Notes: a model not told the origin generated them from the sequence alone. Shown: positions 27,652-37,474, numbered from the stretch's first letter. The stretch: DNA of 58,754 nt from Sinomonas sp. ASV322 (GCF_030908245.1 NZ_JAVFJJ010000021.1:589-59342); one strand, 5' to 3'. Translations and numbers: made by a program.

Positions 27652-29651
27652 TGGTCACCGTGGTCGGGGTCGACCCGCGGCAGGGCGGGCGGAAAGCTGT
27701 CGACGGACCAGCCGTCGGCACGCGCCCCCATCTGCGAGTCTCCCTCGACCCGCTGCCGGTCCTCCGGCTGTATCTCGTCGCGCTGATCTTCTCCCCGCCG
27801 GTGTACGTCGTCGGGCCGCTGGGAGCCGCCGGCACTCCGGCCGGCATCATCGGCGTCGTCATGCTCGTGCTGTGGTTCGTCGGGCGCCTCACGAAGGCGA
27901 CGTCGATTCAGAGGCCGACCGCCCTCCATTGGGCTGTCGCGGGATTCGTCGTCGCGTGCCTCCTGAGCTTCGTTGCCGCCATGGATCGGCCCGCCTCGGC
28001 TGCGGAGGTGATGGGAGCCGACCGCGGCCTCATCGCCGTGGCGTCCTGGGCGGGCGTCATCCTGTTCACCGCCGACTGCGTCCGCGTCCGCGAGCGGTTC
28101 GACGCGCTGCTCCGCTTCACCGTCCTGCTGGGGGCGTGCCTCGGCGCGATGGCGATCATCCAGTTCTTCACGCACATCGACTTCATCCACCTGCTGCACC
28201 TCCCCGGCCTCACGCAGAACACCGACGTCGGCGGCCTGTACCAGAGGTCGGGGTATGTTCGCGTCACCGCCACCGCGGAGCACTCGATCGAGCTGGCCAC
28301 GGTGCTCGGCCTCGTGCTGCCGCTCGCGTTCTATCGGGTCTCGACGAAGCCGCGCCGGTATCTCGCCGCGTGGACTCAGCTGCTCCTGATCCTGGGTGCC
28401 TTTCCCCTCACGGTTTCCCGCAGCGGGACGATTGCGCTCTTCCTCGGCGTCGTCTACGGGCTCATCGTCCTCGGGCCGAGACAGCGGATCGTCGTATTGC
28501 TGGCCGGAGCGCTCGGCGCCGTCGTGTTCCGCAACGCGCTCCCCGGCCTGCTGGGGACGATCGTCAACCTGTTCGCCGCCGCAGGGCAGGACACGTCCGT
28601 CTCGGCGCGCCAGCTCGACTATTCGGTCGCGTGGGACTATTTCACCAAGTCCCCCATCACGGGGCGCGGGCTCTTCACGTTCATCCCGTCGATGTACCGA
28701 ACGTTCGACAATCAGTATCTGGGGACCCTGGTCGAGATGGGCGCGGTGGGCGCCGCCGCGCTCATCGCGCTCGTGTTCGTGCCCGTCGCCGCGTGTTTCG
28801 CACTCCGGCGTGAGAGCGAGTTTCCGTGGCAATGCAGGGCCGCGGTCGGCGCCTCGCTCGCCATCGGGGGAGTCCTCCTGTTCACGTTCGATGCGATGGC
28901 CTTTCCCATGGCGATGGGGATGCTGACCCTCGTCCTCGGCCTCTCTCGCGGCGTGTGGCCTGTCCGAGCCGTCGACGGGGACAACGGGGACAGGGAAGGC
29001 CCCGAGCCCCGCTTCCCGTGGGATGGCTCCAGATCGCCGCGGGCCATGCTCGCGTCGCCTCTCACGGTGGTCCTCGCCGCCGCGGTGGTGACGTTCACGG
29101 TGGGCGCGGCGTCGGCGTTCCGGGCCAGGGAGGTCTACCAGGCGGTCGGCTCGTTTGTCGTGCGTGTCCCGGACGTGGCCGTGCACAACGTGTACCACGA
29201 GCGCAACGACACCTACGGGGTGTCCTATCTGCTGTCCCTCGCGATGCAGAGCCAGGACCAGAAGGACGCGCTCGCGGACGTCGGTGTGGCCGATTACACG
29301 ATCGCCGTCGGCACGGGGAGCCTCGAGCACGGCACGGACGTTCGCGGCTACGGCGACACGATGCGCTATCGGGTCGTCTCGCCCGATCCCAACCGGGTCG
29401 AGCAGGACGCCCGCGAGGTGCTGGCCGCGTCGGTGTCCCGACTGTACAACCTCCAGACGGACGGCCAGCCGACGCAGCCGAGCCCCCTCGTCGTCGTCGG
29501 CGACGCGACCGCGCCGACGGTCGCGCCGCTCCCCGTGCACCGGGCGCCGGCACTGGCCGGCGTCGCCCTTCTTTCCGCGCTCGTGCTGCAGCTCGGGCTC
29601 GTGCTGGCAGGGATTCGGCGAAGAGGGCTGCGGCCATGGCGAGCGAGATAA
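27651..29651 (+). CDS. O-antigen ligase/Wzy-type polysaccharide polymerase
   Basis: 666-residue multi-pass membrane protein. About ten or more hydrophobic helices lie between residues 35 and 440, with a large loop and an O-antigen-ligase-like segment (about 210-370) containing FPLTVSRSGTIALFLG and the SPITGRGLFTF stretch. A soluble domain of about 140 residues and a last helix (ALAGVALLSALVLQLGLVLAG) follow, longer than simple Wzy proteins. It should join repeat units outside the membrane. GTG 27651 shares one base with the preceding TAG, with GGGGAGGA well placed. WaaL-type ligation is the alternative; no lipid A exists in this group, so polymerase is favoured. Confidence 0.83.
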   Translation: MVTVVGVDPRQGGRKAVDGPAVGTRPHLRVSLDPLPVLRLYLVALIFSPPVYVVGPLGAAGTPAGIIGVVMLVLWFVGRLTKATSIQRPTALHWAVAGFVVACLLSFVAAMDRPASAAEVMGADRGLIAVASWAGVILFTADCVRVRERFDALLRFTVLLGACLGAMAIIQFFTHIDFIHLLHLPGLTQNTDVGGLYQRSGYVRVTATAEHSIELATVLGLVLPLAFYRVSTKPRRYLAAWTQLLLILGAFPLTVSRSGTIALFLGVVYGLIVLGPRQRIVVLLAGALGAVVFRNALPGLLGTIVNLFAAAGQDTSVSARQLDYSVAWDYFTKSPITGRGLFTFIPSMYRTFDNQYLGTLVEMGAVGAAALIALVFVPVAACFALRRESEFPWQCRAAVGASLAIGGVLLFTFDAMAFPMAMGMLTLVLGLSRGVWPVRAVDGDNGDREGPEPRFPWDGSRSPRAMLASPLTVVLAAAVVTFTVGAASAFRAREVYQAVGSFVVRVPDVAVHNVYHERNDTYGVSYLLSLAMQSQDQKDALADVGVADYTIAVGTGSLEHGTDVRGYGDTMRYRVVSPDPNRVEQDAREVLAASVSRLYNLQTDGQPTQPSPLVVVGDATAPTVAPLPVHRAPALAGVALLSALVLQLGLVLAGIRRRGLRPWRAR

Positions 29652-30799
29652 CGGAGCCGCAGGGGACGGTCGACGGCGTCGCGGCGCGGCCGCGCGTCGA
29701 GTGGCTCGACGGCGTCCGGGGTGCCGCCGCCTTCTACGTCGTCCTCCACCACACGTGGCTCCTCTCGTTCCGAGGCTTCCCCGACAACGCCGGACCAGGC
29801 TGGACGGGGTGGATGACCTACGGCCACCTCGCCGTGGCCGTGTTCATCGTCGTCTCGGGGTTCTCGCTCTCGCTCGCGCCGGTGGCCCGCGGGTACAGGC
29901 TCAAGGAAGGGACTCTGGGATTCATCCGACGCAGGTTCTGGCGCATCGTGCCGCCCTTCTGGGCCGCGCTCGCGCTCGCCTCCATCCTCGTCTGGGCGGG
30001 GCTCATCCCCACGCCGAGCGGCGAGCCCCTCGCGTGGCGGGACGTCCTCGTCCACGCACTCATCCTGCACGACACGATCGGGAACGTGAGCCCCAACGGG
30101 GTGTTCTGGTCGATCGCCGTCGAATGGCACATCTACTTCCTGTTCCCCCTCATCCTCCTCGCGGCCCGGCGGTGGGGAAGCGCCGTCGCGGGCACGCTCG
30201 TCGCCGGCGCCGTGCTCGCGCAGCACCTCGCGGCCCCCTTCGTGCCCCTCGCGGCGTTCTTCGACCGCTTCACCCCGCAGTTCCTCGCCCTGTTCGTGGC
30301 CGGCGTGTTCGCCGTCGCGCTCGCACGCGACAGCCGGGCGTCCCGCTGGGCCGGCATCGCGGGCGCCCTCGGCTGGGCCGCCTTCCCTGTCCTGGCGGCC
30401 TCGGTGGGCGCCCGGGCCGTCGTCGCCAACTTCTTCTGGGTGGACCTCTGGATCGGACTGTGCACCGCGGGACTGTTCGCCGCCATGGCGGCGGGGCACC
30501 TCCGACCGCTTCGCTGGGTCTTGGCCTCACGCCCCCTGAGGTCGCTCGGAACCTTCGCGTTCAGCCTCTACCTCGTCCATGCTCCGATGCTCGAGCTCGT
30601 CCGAGGCGTGGGGGAGAGCGTGTGGGGCTTCGATCACGCCCAGACTTTTGCGTTCCTGCTCGTCGTGGGCGTTCCCGTCGCCGTGGCCGCGAGCTTCGGC
30701 TTCTACGTGGTGTTCGAGAAGGTCTTCGTCACGGCACGGAGCCTCTCCGCGGTCATCGACGCGGTCCGGCCCTCGCGGAGGCAGCCTGAGGCCGCGTGA
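29636..30799 (+). CDS. Acyltransferase family 3 membrane protein
   Basis: 387 residues, about ten helices. It has the family start VEWLDGVRGAAAFYVVLHHTWL with the conserved His, the FRRFWRI-type RRRFWRIVPPFW motif and a C-terminal FSLYLVHAPM stretch. Such proteins (OafA, NolX and succinyl/acetyl transferases of exopolysaccharides) place acetyl or other acyl groups on sugars outside the membrane. It overlaps the polymerase gene by 16 bp and is the last gene of the operon. Its stop lies only 19 bp from the end of the convergent minus-strand operon. Confidence 0.9.
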   Translation: MASEITEPQGTVDGVAARPRVEWLDGVRGAAAFYVVLHHTWLLSFRGFPDNAGPGWTGWMTYGHLAVAVFIVVSGFSLSLAPVARGYRLKEGTLGFIRRRFWRIVPPFWAALALASILVWAGLIPTPSGEPLAWRDVLVHALILHDTIGNVSPNGVFWSIAVEWHIYFLFPLILLAARRWGSAVAGTLVAGAVLAQHLAAPFVPLAAFFDRFTPQFLALFVAGVFAVALARDSRASRWAGIAGALGWAAFPVLAASVGARAVVANFFWVDLWIGLCTAGLFAAMAAGHLRPLRWVLASRPLRSLGTFAFSLYLVHAPMLELVRGVGESVWGFDHAQTFAFLLVVGVPVAVAASFGFYVVFEKVFVTARSLSAVIDAVRPSRRQPEAA

Positions 30800-30818
30800 G
30801 CGCGGGCACGGGAACGGA

Positions 30819-32309
30819 TCAGGACGCCTTCCCCGTGTAGCAGGCCAAGGACGTGGGCGGCGCGTTCACGTGCAGGCTCCCCTGCTCGAACGCGGCCGAG
30901 GGTCCGGGCGTCGCCCCGCCCGCGTCCGGCGCGCCCACGGGGCTTTCCACCGTGCTGTTGAGCCCGCCCGACCACGGGGCGCTTACCGTCACCGTGGCCG
31001 GGCCGCCGGCCTGCGACCCGAGCACGAGGACCGAGACCTTTCCCGATGCAGGGTCCGCAAAGACGGATGCACCGTCCGCGCCGGCCCCCGAGACAGCGGC
31101 CTGGATTCGGATGGATCCCGGGGTGACGCATTGCGCGAGCACGGCCAGGACGCCGAACGTCCACCGCGGCGAGTACGTCCCCGCAGACGGGTCGTAGCTG
31201 AGGGCGCCCCAATAGCCCATGCTCCCGTGGTGCTCGTAGTACCCGTCCCACGCGTCGTAGAACTCGAGCCCGCTCGCCCCCTGGTCCAGCAGCTTCTGGG
31301 CTTGAACGGCCGACGCGCGGGCCGTGCTGGCGTCGTTGGGGTTCGGCGCACCATTGTCGCAGCCGGGGCAGGGCCCCGAGAATTCCGTGACCACGACCGG
31401 CTTGTTGATCCCCGCCGCGGCGAGCCTCTTGGGCGCGCCGGCGAGATCGCCGCTGTACGTGTGCACGCCCCACGCGGCGAGGCGGCCCGTGACCACGGGA
31501 TCGTTGGCGAGCGCGGGCAGGTACTGGTCGAGGCCCTTCGACGGGTCGGCGGTGTCTGGCGCGACGAGCCGGATGTCGCTGATCCCTAGGGAGTCGAGCC
31601 GCTCGAGGAGCTTGTGCGTGAGCCGGACGTACTGGTCCGGCGGTACCTGGGGGCCTTCGATGCCGTTCCAGTCCACCTCGTTCATGGGGGCCACGAGCTT
31701 GAAGTCCAGCTTTTCGACGTTCCGCCCGTAGGCGATCATCGTCGCCATGGTCCGGACCCAGTAGTCCTCCTTGTCGGGGAGGATCCGTGATCCGCCCATC
31801 CATGGGGGAACCCCGCCCATGACGTTGAGGATCACTGTCTGGCCCGGCGAGGCCGAGATGTAGCGGATCGTGTTCCAGAGGTCGGCCATCTTGCCGGTGC
31901 TGTAGATCTTGCCGTACGCGTTCCAGTCGACGTCGGTGGGCGAGCCGGGAAGCTGGGTCCGTTCCCAGTCGCCGCGATCGATGATCACGCGCCAGACGAG
32001 CGGTCCCAGCCCCGTGTAGCGGTCGATCGCGGGCTTGAGCTGCCCATCCTTCCAGCTGTGGACGTTGGCATTGACCCCGATGCCGGAGATCGTCTGGTAC
32101 TGGGTCACACCGCCGAGCTGCAGGCGGGACCCCGAGCCCGACTTGGAAGGGCTGGGGCCCAAGGCGCCCGCCCCCTCGCTCACGGTGGGGGACGGGGAAC
32201 CCGTGGGGCTCTGGGGGATCTCCTGGCAGCTGCCCAGAGAGAGCAGCAAGCCGACCGTCAGGATCACGGCGCTCGCCGCGCGGGCGGGCGTCGCGCGGCG
32301 CGCAGTCAC
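30819..32309 (-). CDS. Secreted lipoprotein, clan GH-A glycoside hydrolase-like
   Basis: 496 residues. An N-terminal signal with lipobox LGSC places the lipidated Cys at residue 28, followed by a Pro/Ser linker to about 60. The catalytic TIM-barrel-like domain has the clan GH-A signature: acid/base Glu211 in APMNEVDW, preceded by Asn210, and nucleophile Glu309 in VVVTEFSG. A C-terminal beta domain (about 395-496) follows. Hydrolases of GH39 or GH5 type sit in other exopolysaccharide clusters (PslG in Pseudomonas) and trim or release polymer; that is the likely role. The family number is not certain. Starts with GTG in a 4-bp overlap with the upstream gene. Confidence 0.8.
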   Translation of the reverse strand: MTARRATPARAASAVILTVGLLLSLGSCQEIPQSPTGSPSPTVSEGAGALGPSPSKSGSGSRLQLGGVTQYQTISGIGVNANVHSWKDGQLKPAIDRYTGLGPLVWRVIIDRGDWERTQLPGSPTDVDWNAYGKIYSTGKMADLWNTIRYISASPGQTVILNVMGGVPPWMGGSRILPDKEDYWVRTMATMIAYGRNVEKLDFKLVAPMNEVDWNGIEGPQVPPDQYVRLTHKLLERLDSLGISDIRLVAPDTADPSKGLDQYLPALANDPVVTGRLAAWGVHTYSGDLAGAPKRLAAAGINKPVVVTEFSGPCPGCDNGAPNPNDASTARASAVQAQKLLDQGASGLEFYDAWDGYYEHHGSMGYWGALSYDPSAGTYSPRWTFGVLAVLAQCVTPGSIRIQAAVSGAGADGASVFADPASGKVSVLVLGSQAGGPATVTVSAPWSGGLNSTVESPVGAPDAGGATPGPSAAFEQGSLHVNAPPTSLACYTGKAS

Positions 32310-35300
32310 GGTGTCGTGAATACGAGGTCGACCCAGTAGTTCGTTGCGTTGTAGCTGCTTGTCGGGAAGCCTGACGACGTCCCGTACCGGTAGACCCCGT
32401 TGAGATGGCTCGACGTGCTCTGGAGGCCGTGGAGCGGCGGCGCGTCGGCCGACGACGTGAAGTAGCTGCCGTTTGCCGAGTAGTTGCCGCTCGGTGCGTA
32501 GTACGAGACGACGTACGTCGTGTTGGCCGAGATCGCCACAGGGCTCGAGAGCGTCGCCGTCTGCCATCCGCTCGCGGTCTCGCCGCTGAACGTCACCGTC
32601 GCGAGGAGGGTGCCGCTCGCGCTCCACAGGTTCCCGACATGGGTCCCCGTGTTCTGGGAGCCCTTGTAGAACTTGATGCCCGTGACGGATCCGGAGACGT
32701 CGGCCGTGAACTGCATGCCGAGCTCGACCCCGTTCGGATCGTTGACCGTCACCGTGGCTGGCACCGCCGAGGACCCGAAGACGCTGCACGGGCACGAGTA
32801 CCCAGAGCCGCCGGTGGTGAAGCTCCAGCTGTAGGAGGACGGCATCGCCTGGCCGGTTGCACTCTTCACGCCGGACACGGTGGCCGTGTACGTCGTGTTG
32901 CCCGAGAGCGACACGGTCGGCGTGAACGTGTACGTCCCGGTTGCGGAGAGCGACCCGGTGGACCCGAGCACGGGCAGGATGCCTGCCGCGAGCGAGAACG
33001 ACGCCGACGACGTGTCGATGGCCTGGTCGAACGTCGCCGATACCGTCGTGGTGACGGGGACGCCGGTCGCGCCCTGGCCGGGTGCGGTGCTCAGGACCGC
33101 GGGCGCCGCGGGCGCTCCGGGGTTGAAGACCGCATCGACCCAGTAGTTGGTCGCGTTGTACGAGCTGCTCGGGAACGCCGACGCCGCGCCGTACGCGTAC
33201 ACGCCGTTCCCGCCGAACGACCCGTTCGCAACGCCCACGATCGGCGCGGATCCCTGCTGCGAGGAGAAGCCGTTGCCCGTGTACGAGTAGTTGCCGTTCG
33301 GAGCGTAGTACGAGATGACGTACGTGGTGTTGGCCGTGACCGAAACAGGCGTCGAGAAGTAGGCCTGCTGCCAGCCGGAGGCCGACTCGTTGACGAACGT
33401 CACGGTCGCGAGCTTCGTTCCGCCCGACGACCACAGGTTGCCCACGTGGGTTCCCGTGTTGCCGGAGCCCTTGTAGAACCGGACGCCGGTGATCTGCCCG
33501 CTCGTGGTCGTCTGGAGCTTCATGCCCAGCTCGACGCCGTTCGGGTCGTTTCCGTTGACGGTGGCGGGCGTCGAGTTCGCGGGGAACACGCTGCACGGGC
33601 ACGCGTACGACGGCACGGTCGTGAAGCTCCAGCTGTACGGGGACATCGTCTGGCCCGTCGAGTTGGTGGCTCCGCTCACCGTCGCGGTGTACTGCGTGTT
33701 GTGGTCCAGGGGCGACGTCGGCGTGAACGTCGCCGTCGTCGTCGCGCTCGAGTAGGAGACAGACCCGGCCATGCTGACCCCGCCCGGGTTCTTGAGCACG
33801 AACTGGATGGACGAGGCGGTGACGTCCTGGCTGAACGTCGCGCTCACGACCGAGGAGACGGAAACCCCCGTCGCGCCGGGTGAGGGATTGGTTGAGGAGA
33901 CGTTCGGGGCGGGCGGCGCGGTCGCGGTCGTGAACGACCACGAGTACGGGCTCGCCATGGTCTGGCCGGTCGAGTTGGCCGCCCCGCTCACGGTCGCCGT
34001 GTAGGACGTGTTGTAGGCAAGGGCGGACGACGGCGTGAACGTCGCCACGGTGCCCGAGCTGTCAAGCGACGTTGTGCCCGACACGGCGACGTTGGCCGAG
34101 GTCTTGAGCGTGAACGTCACCGAGGAGGCCGTGACGGCCTGGTTGAACGTCGCACTCGGCGCCACCGAGACGGCGACGCCCGTCGCGTTCGAGGCAGGGC
34201 TCGTCGAGGTGACCGCCGGCGCGGGCGGCGCCGCCGCGGTCGTGAACGACCACGAGTACGGACTCGACATGGCTTGTCCGGTTGCATTGGTCGCTCCGCT
34301 GACCGTCGCCGTGTAGGTCGTGCTGTAGGCAAGGGCGGACGACGGCGTGAACGTCACCACGGTGTTCGCGCTGTTGAACGATGCGGCGCCGCTCACGCTG
34401 GTCCCTGCCCCGTTCTTGAGCGTGAACGTCACCGAGGAGGGCGTGACGGCCTGGTTGAACGTCGCGCTCGGGGCGGCGGTGACAGCGACCCCCGTTGCGC
34501 CCGAAGCCGGCGTCGTCGTGGTCACTGCCGGGACCGGGTTCGCGGACGGCGAGAAGACCGGATCGACCCAGTAGTACTCGGCGTCGTAGATCTGGTTCGG
34601 GAAGGCCGAGCTTGCGTTGTAGACGTAGAAGCCGTTCGGCGCCCCGGGTACGCTGCGCGTGAAGTGCAGCGGGACCGAGTCCACCGAGCCGGAGCCTGCC
34701 GGCGGCGGCGACGGATTGTTGTAGAAGTACGCGCTTGTCTGGGTGTAGTGGCCCTTGGGAGCGAAGTACGAGATGACATACTTCGTGCCCGCCGTAATCG
34801 TCACGGGCTGAGAGAACGTGGCGGTCTGCCAGCCCGATCCGGTCTCGCCCGTGAACGTCACGCTGGCAAGATTGGTGCCCGACGCGGTCCACAGGTTGCC
34901 GATGTGCGTTCCCGTGTTCGTGCTCGCCTTGTAGAATCGCAGGCCCGTGATCGTTCCTGCGACGTCGGAGTAGAACTGGGCCCCGACCTCGACCGAGTTG
35001 GTGTCTCCCGCGTCTGCGACGGCGGGCTTCGTGTTGGTCCCGAAGATCGAGCAGGGGCACGTGACGGACACCGAGTTCCCCGAGCCGGGGGTCTCGATGT
35101 TCCCGCTGTCGTCCACCGCACGGGACTTGATCGTCGTGGAGGGGTTGCCGTGCGCAATCCACGAGTAGGTCCAGCTCGTGGTGCCCGTCGCCGGGTGCCA
35201 GGTCGTGCCGCCGTCGGTCGACACCTCGACGCCCGCGACGACGCCGCCTCCGGTGTCGGCGGCGGTGCCCTGAACCGTGACCGCCGCGCCGTCCGCCACG

Positions 35301-37030
35301 GTGGATCCCGTGGCGGGCGAGGTGATCGCGGAGGTCGGGGCCGCCGTGTCGGTCGAAGCCGTCGCGGCGACGAGGCCCGAGATCAGCGTGACGGGCTGGA
35401 CGCCCATGTCGGCGAACAGGTTGACAGTGGCCTGTTGCATCGTCGGGTCAGCGGCCTTGCCGGTCGTGAAGCCATCGAGGCCCCAGGACCATTGGACGGT
35501 GCCTGCACCGAAGACGAGGGCGCCGCTCTTGGCCCGATACTCGGTCAGGCTGTGAGTTGCGCTCTGTCCGTCGGCAGTGGAACTGCCATAGTCCGTGAAG
35601 ACCTGGGCGTTCGTATTTGTGGTCGACGAGAGGTCGAAGAGGCCCGCGGGGCGGAAGCCGTTGTCCGCGTCGAGGTCCCATTCATAGCCGAGAGTCCCGA
35701 GCCCGGCTCCGAGCGTGACGGTCTGGCTGCCCGTGAGATTCGCGACGGGAGTGTTCCGCCACAACCGGAGCTTGGCGTATTGCGCGGGCACCGTGATGTC
35801 CGTGGTTCCCGAGTTCACGTTGAAGAACTGCCCGCTCAGGGAGTTCTGCGGGTTTCCGCCGCCGTTTGCGGTCCCGAAGCGTGGGTCGGCGTACGTGCCG
35901 GTCCACGTGACGGGGTCGGTCGGCGCGTTGAAGTGGGTGTCCTTGTAGCAGACCAACGTGCGTCCCGCCGTCGTCGGCCCGGCCTGGCTGTTCTCCCACC
36001 GCGTGCGCCAGAAGACCTCGTTGCCCGTGAACATCGCGATGTTGACGCCCTTGTCCCTCGCCGCCTCGATGTTGGCGCGCTGGTCATAGGAGACGTATTC
36101 GTCGTGTCCCGCGGTGAGGAAGATCTTGTGGTTCGTCAGGAGCGAGCCACGCGTCGCCGCGTCGACGCCCGCCATATAGCTCACGTCGTAGCCGTTGGCC
36201 TCGAGGAAGCGGATCATCGGCATCTCGGCGTAGGTGATCCAGCTCCGGCCGGCGTCGTCCAGCGCGGTGTGGAACGGCCGGTTGTAGGAGACCTTGAAGG
36301 CGCCCTTGTACGCCAGCGGAGAGCCCGGCGGGCACGCGACGGTGCACGAGTACAGGCTATTGCCCCCGTAGGTGTTGTAGGCCTGCCAGGTCTCGTCCGA
36401 CGTCTGCATCACCATCGCGGTCTTGGCCGCGTCGTTGCGGACGACAAACGGGATCCAGCTGCTGCCTCCCGTGTCCTCGCGCACGAGGTGCGCGATGTAC
36501 AGGCCGGAGACCGCGGTCGTGGGGATGGTCCACGAGGCCGATACGGCCCAGTTGCCGCAGTCGATGAGGCCCGTGTCGGAGAATGTCTGGCATGCGGGCT
36601 GGTTCTGGGGAAGCGCCGCGCTCGGCTTGAGGCTGGCCGCGATCTTGCGGGCCCCGTTCCCCTGGTAGTAGCCGAGCCGGAGGATGTCGAAGTGGTAGTT
36701 CTTCGCGTTCGTGCTGACCTTGAAGGACACGGTGTCGCCCAGATTCGCGCTGATCTGGGTCGCGTACCCCTGGATGGTCGAATCGCCCGCGCCGGAGACG
36801 AGCCAGTCGCTCTGCGGGTCGCCGGCCTGCGTGTTCTCGCACGCGACGGCGCTGACCACTGGGGCAGCACAGGGATCCGCCGCTGCCTGAGCAGTCAGCG
36901 GCGCGGCAATCGGTTCCGCCGCGACGAGAACTGCCGCGACGAGGAGCGCCGGGGACCACATCGCGACGAGACGTCGCGCGGCGCGGTGCACGGAGCGGAG
37001 GCGTGATCGGGTTGCTGGTTGCTGGCCCAC
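32306..37030 (-). CDS. Large secreted protein: N,N-dimethylformamidase-like domain with DUF4082 and Ig-like repeats
   Basis: 1574 residues. A signal sequence (about 20-50, ending AQAAA) is followed by an N,N-dimethylformamidase beta-subunit-like domain (about 55-545) with the family motif TAGHDEYVSYDQ and GNEVFWRTRWE. Then come an Ig-like domain (about 560-650), a DUF4082 domain starting CPCSIFGTN (about 657), three SbsA/Big_5-type Ig-like domains (about 830, 938, 1038), DUF4082 (about 1143), a fourth Ig-like domain (about 1308) and DUF4082 (about 1410). DUF4082 is often linked to carbohydrate-active proteins. The first domain could be an amidase/deacetylase-like enzyme acting on the polymer; that is inference. 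GTG 37030 follows GAGGAG. Ends in a GTGA overlap with the lipoprotein gene. Confidence 0.85.
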   Translation of the reverse strand: MGQQPATRSRLRSVHRAARRLVAMWSPALLVAAVLVAAEPIAAPLTAQAAADPCAAPVVSAVACENTQAGDPQSDWLVSGAGDSTIQGYATQISANLGDTVSFKVSTNAKNYHFDILRLGYYQGNGARKIAASLKPSAALPQNQPACQTFSDTGLIDCGNWAVSASWTIPTTAVSGLYIAHLVREDTGGSSWIPFVVRNDAAKTAMVMQTSDETWQAYNTYGGNSLYSCTVACPPGSPLAYKGAFKVSYNRPFHTALDDAGRSWITYAEMPMIRFLEANGYDVSYMAGVDAATRGSLLTNHKIFLTAGHDEYVSYDQRANIEAARDKGVNIAMFTGNEVFWRTRWENSQAGPTTAGRTLVCYKDTHFNAPTDPVTWTGTYADPRFGTANGGGNPQNSLSGQFFNVNSGTTDITVPAQYAKLRLWRNTPVANLTGSQTVTLGAGLGTLGYEWDLDADNGFRPAGLFDLSSTTNTNAQVFTDYGSSTADGQSATHSLTEYRAKSGALVFGAGTVQWSWGLDGFTTGKAADPTMQQATVNLFADMGVQPVTLISGLVAATASTDTAAPTSAITSPATGSTVADGAAVTVQGTAADTGGGVVAGVEVSTDGGTTWHPATGTTSWTYSWIAHGNPSTTIKSRAVDDSGNIETPGSGNSVSVTCPCSIFGTNTKPAVADAGDTNSVEVGAQFYSDVAGTITGLRFYKASTNTGTHIGNLWTASGTNLASVTFTGETGSGWQTATFSQPVTITAGTKYVISYFAPKGHYTQTSAYFYNNPSPPPAGSGSVDSVPLHFTRSVPGAPNGFYVYNASSAFPNQIYDAEYYWVDPVFSPSANPVPAVTTTTPASGATGVAVTAAPSATFNQAVTPSSVTFTLKNGAGTSVSGAASFNSANTVVTFTPSSALAYSTTYTATVSGATNATGQAMSSPYSWSFTTAAAPPAPAVTSTSPASNATGVAVSVAPSATFNQAVTASSVTFTLKTSANVAVSGTTSLDSSGTVATFTPSSALAYNTSYTATVSGAANSTGQTMASPYSWSFTTATAPPAPNVSSTNPSPGATGVSVSSVVSATFSQDVTASSIQFVLKNPGGVSMAGSVSYSSATTTATFTPTSPLDHNTQYTATVSGATNSTGQTMSPYSWSFTTVPSYACPCSVFPANSTPATVNGNDPNGVELGMKLQTTTSGQITGVRFYKGSGNTGTHVGNLWSSGGTKLATVTFVNESASGWQQAYFSTPVSVTANTTYVISYYAPNGNYSYTGNGFSSQQGSAPIVGVANGSFGGNGVYAYGAASAFPSSSYNATNYWVDAVFNPGAPAAPAVLSTAPGQGATGVPVTTTVSATFDQAIDTSSASFSLAAGILPVLGSTGSLSATGTYTFTPTVSLSGNTTYTATVSGVKSATGQAMPSSYSWSFTTGGSGYSCPCSVFGSSAVPATVTVNDPNGVELGMQFTADVSGSVTGIKFYKGSQNTGTHVGNLWSASGTLLATVTFSGETASGWQTATLSSPVAISANTTYVVSYYAPSGNYSANGSYFTSSADAPPLHGLQSTSSHLNGVYRYGTSSGFPTSSYNATNYWVDLVFTTP

Positions 37031-37042
37031 GGTGACTCCTCG

Positions 37043-37474
37043 TCAGGACCTGGTGGAGCTCTCGGACAGGGATGACCCCGCGTCGGCGGGGTGTTGGGGC
37101 TCGCGTGGCCTTCTCAGCCGCAGCCACAGCGATGCGAGCACAGCGCCGATGAGGGCGCCGGTCGTATTGGTGATCACGTCCCGGACGTTGCCGGAACGGT
37201 CGGTCAGCATGATCCACTGGACGATCTCGATGAATGTCGAGAGCGCACAGCACGCCGCGACGGCCAGCCAGCGCCAGCCGCGCGGGAGGAGCAGCGCGAC
37301 GAGGAGGCCGACTGGCACGAAGACCGCGACGTTCGCGGCCGCCCCAATGGCCCCGGCATGCAGCCACGACGGCAGATGAACGCCCTTGAGGCTCGGCCCC
37401 ACCGGCGCGAACACGAGGACCGAGAGGGCCACTCCATAGAGCCCGAGGGCCCCCACCACGGTCTTCCGTCTCAT
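37043..37474 (-). CDS. VanZ-family membrane protein
   Basis: 143 residues with four hydrophobic helices. VFAPVGPSLKG near the N terminus, FVPVGLLVALLLPRG, STFIEIVQW and RSGNVRDVITNTTGALIGA are the VanZ-like signature, including the conserved Glu and the Asp-x-x-x-Asn/Thr region. The function of most VanZ-like proteins is unknown; some affect cell-envelope lipids or glycopeptide tolerance. It overlaps the glycosyltransferase gene by 4 bp upstream and lies 12 bp before the large secreted protein gene, so it is part of the same operon. A role in surface polymer handling is inferred. Confidence 0.88.
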   Translation of the reverse strand: MRRKTVVGALGLYGVALSVLVFAPVGPSLKGVHLPSWLHAGAIGAAANVAVFVPVGLLVALLLPRGWRWLAVAACCALSTFIEIVQWIMLTDRSGNVRDVITNTTGALIGAVLASLWLRLRRPREPQHPADAGSSLSESSTRS

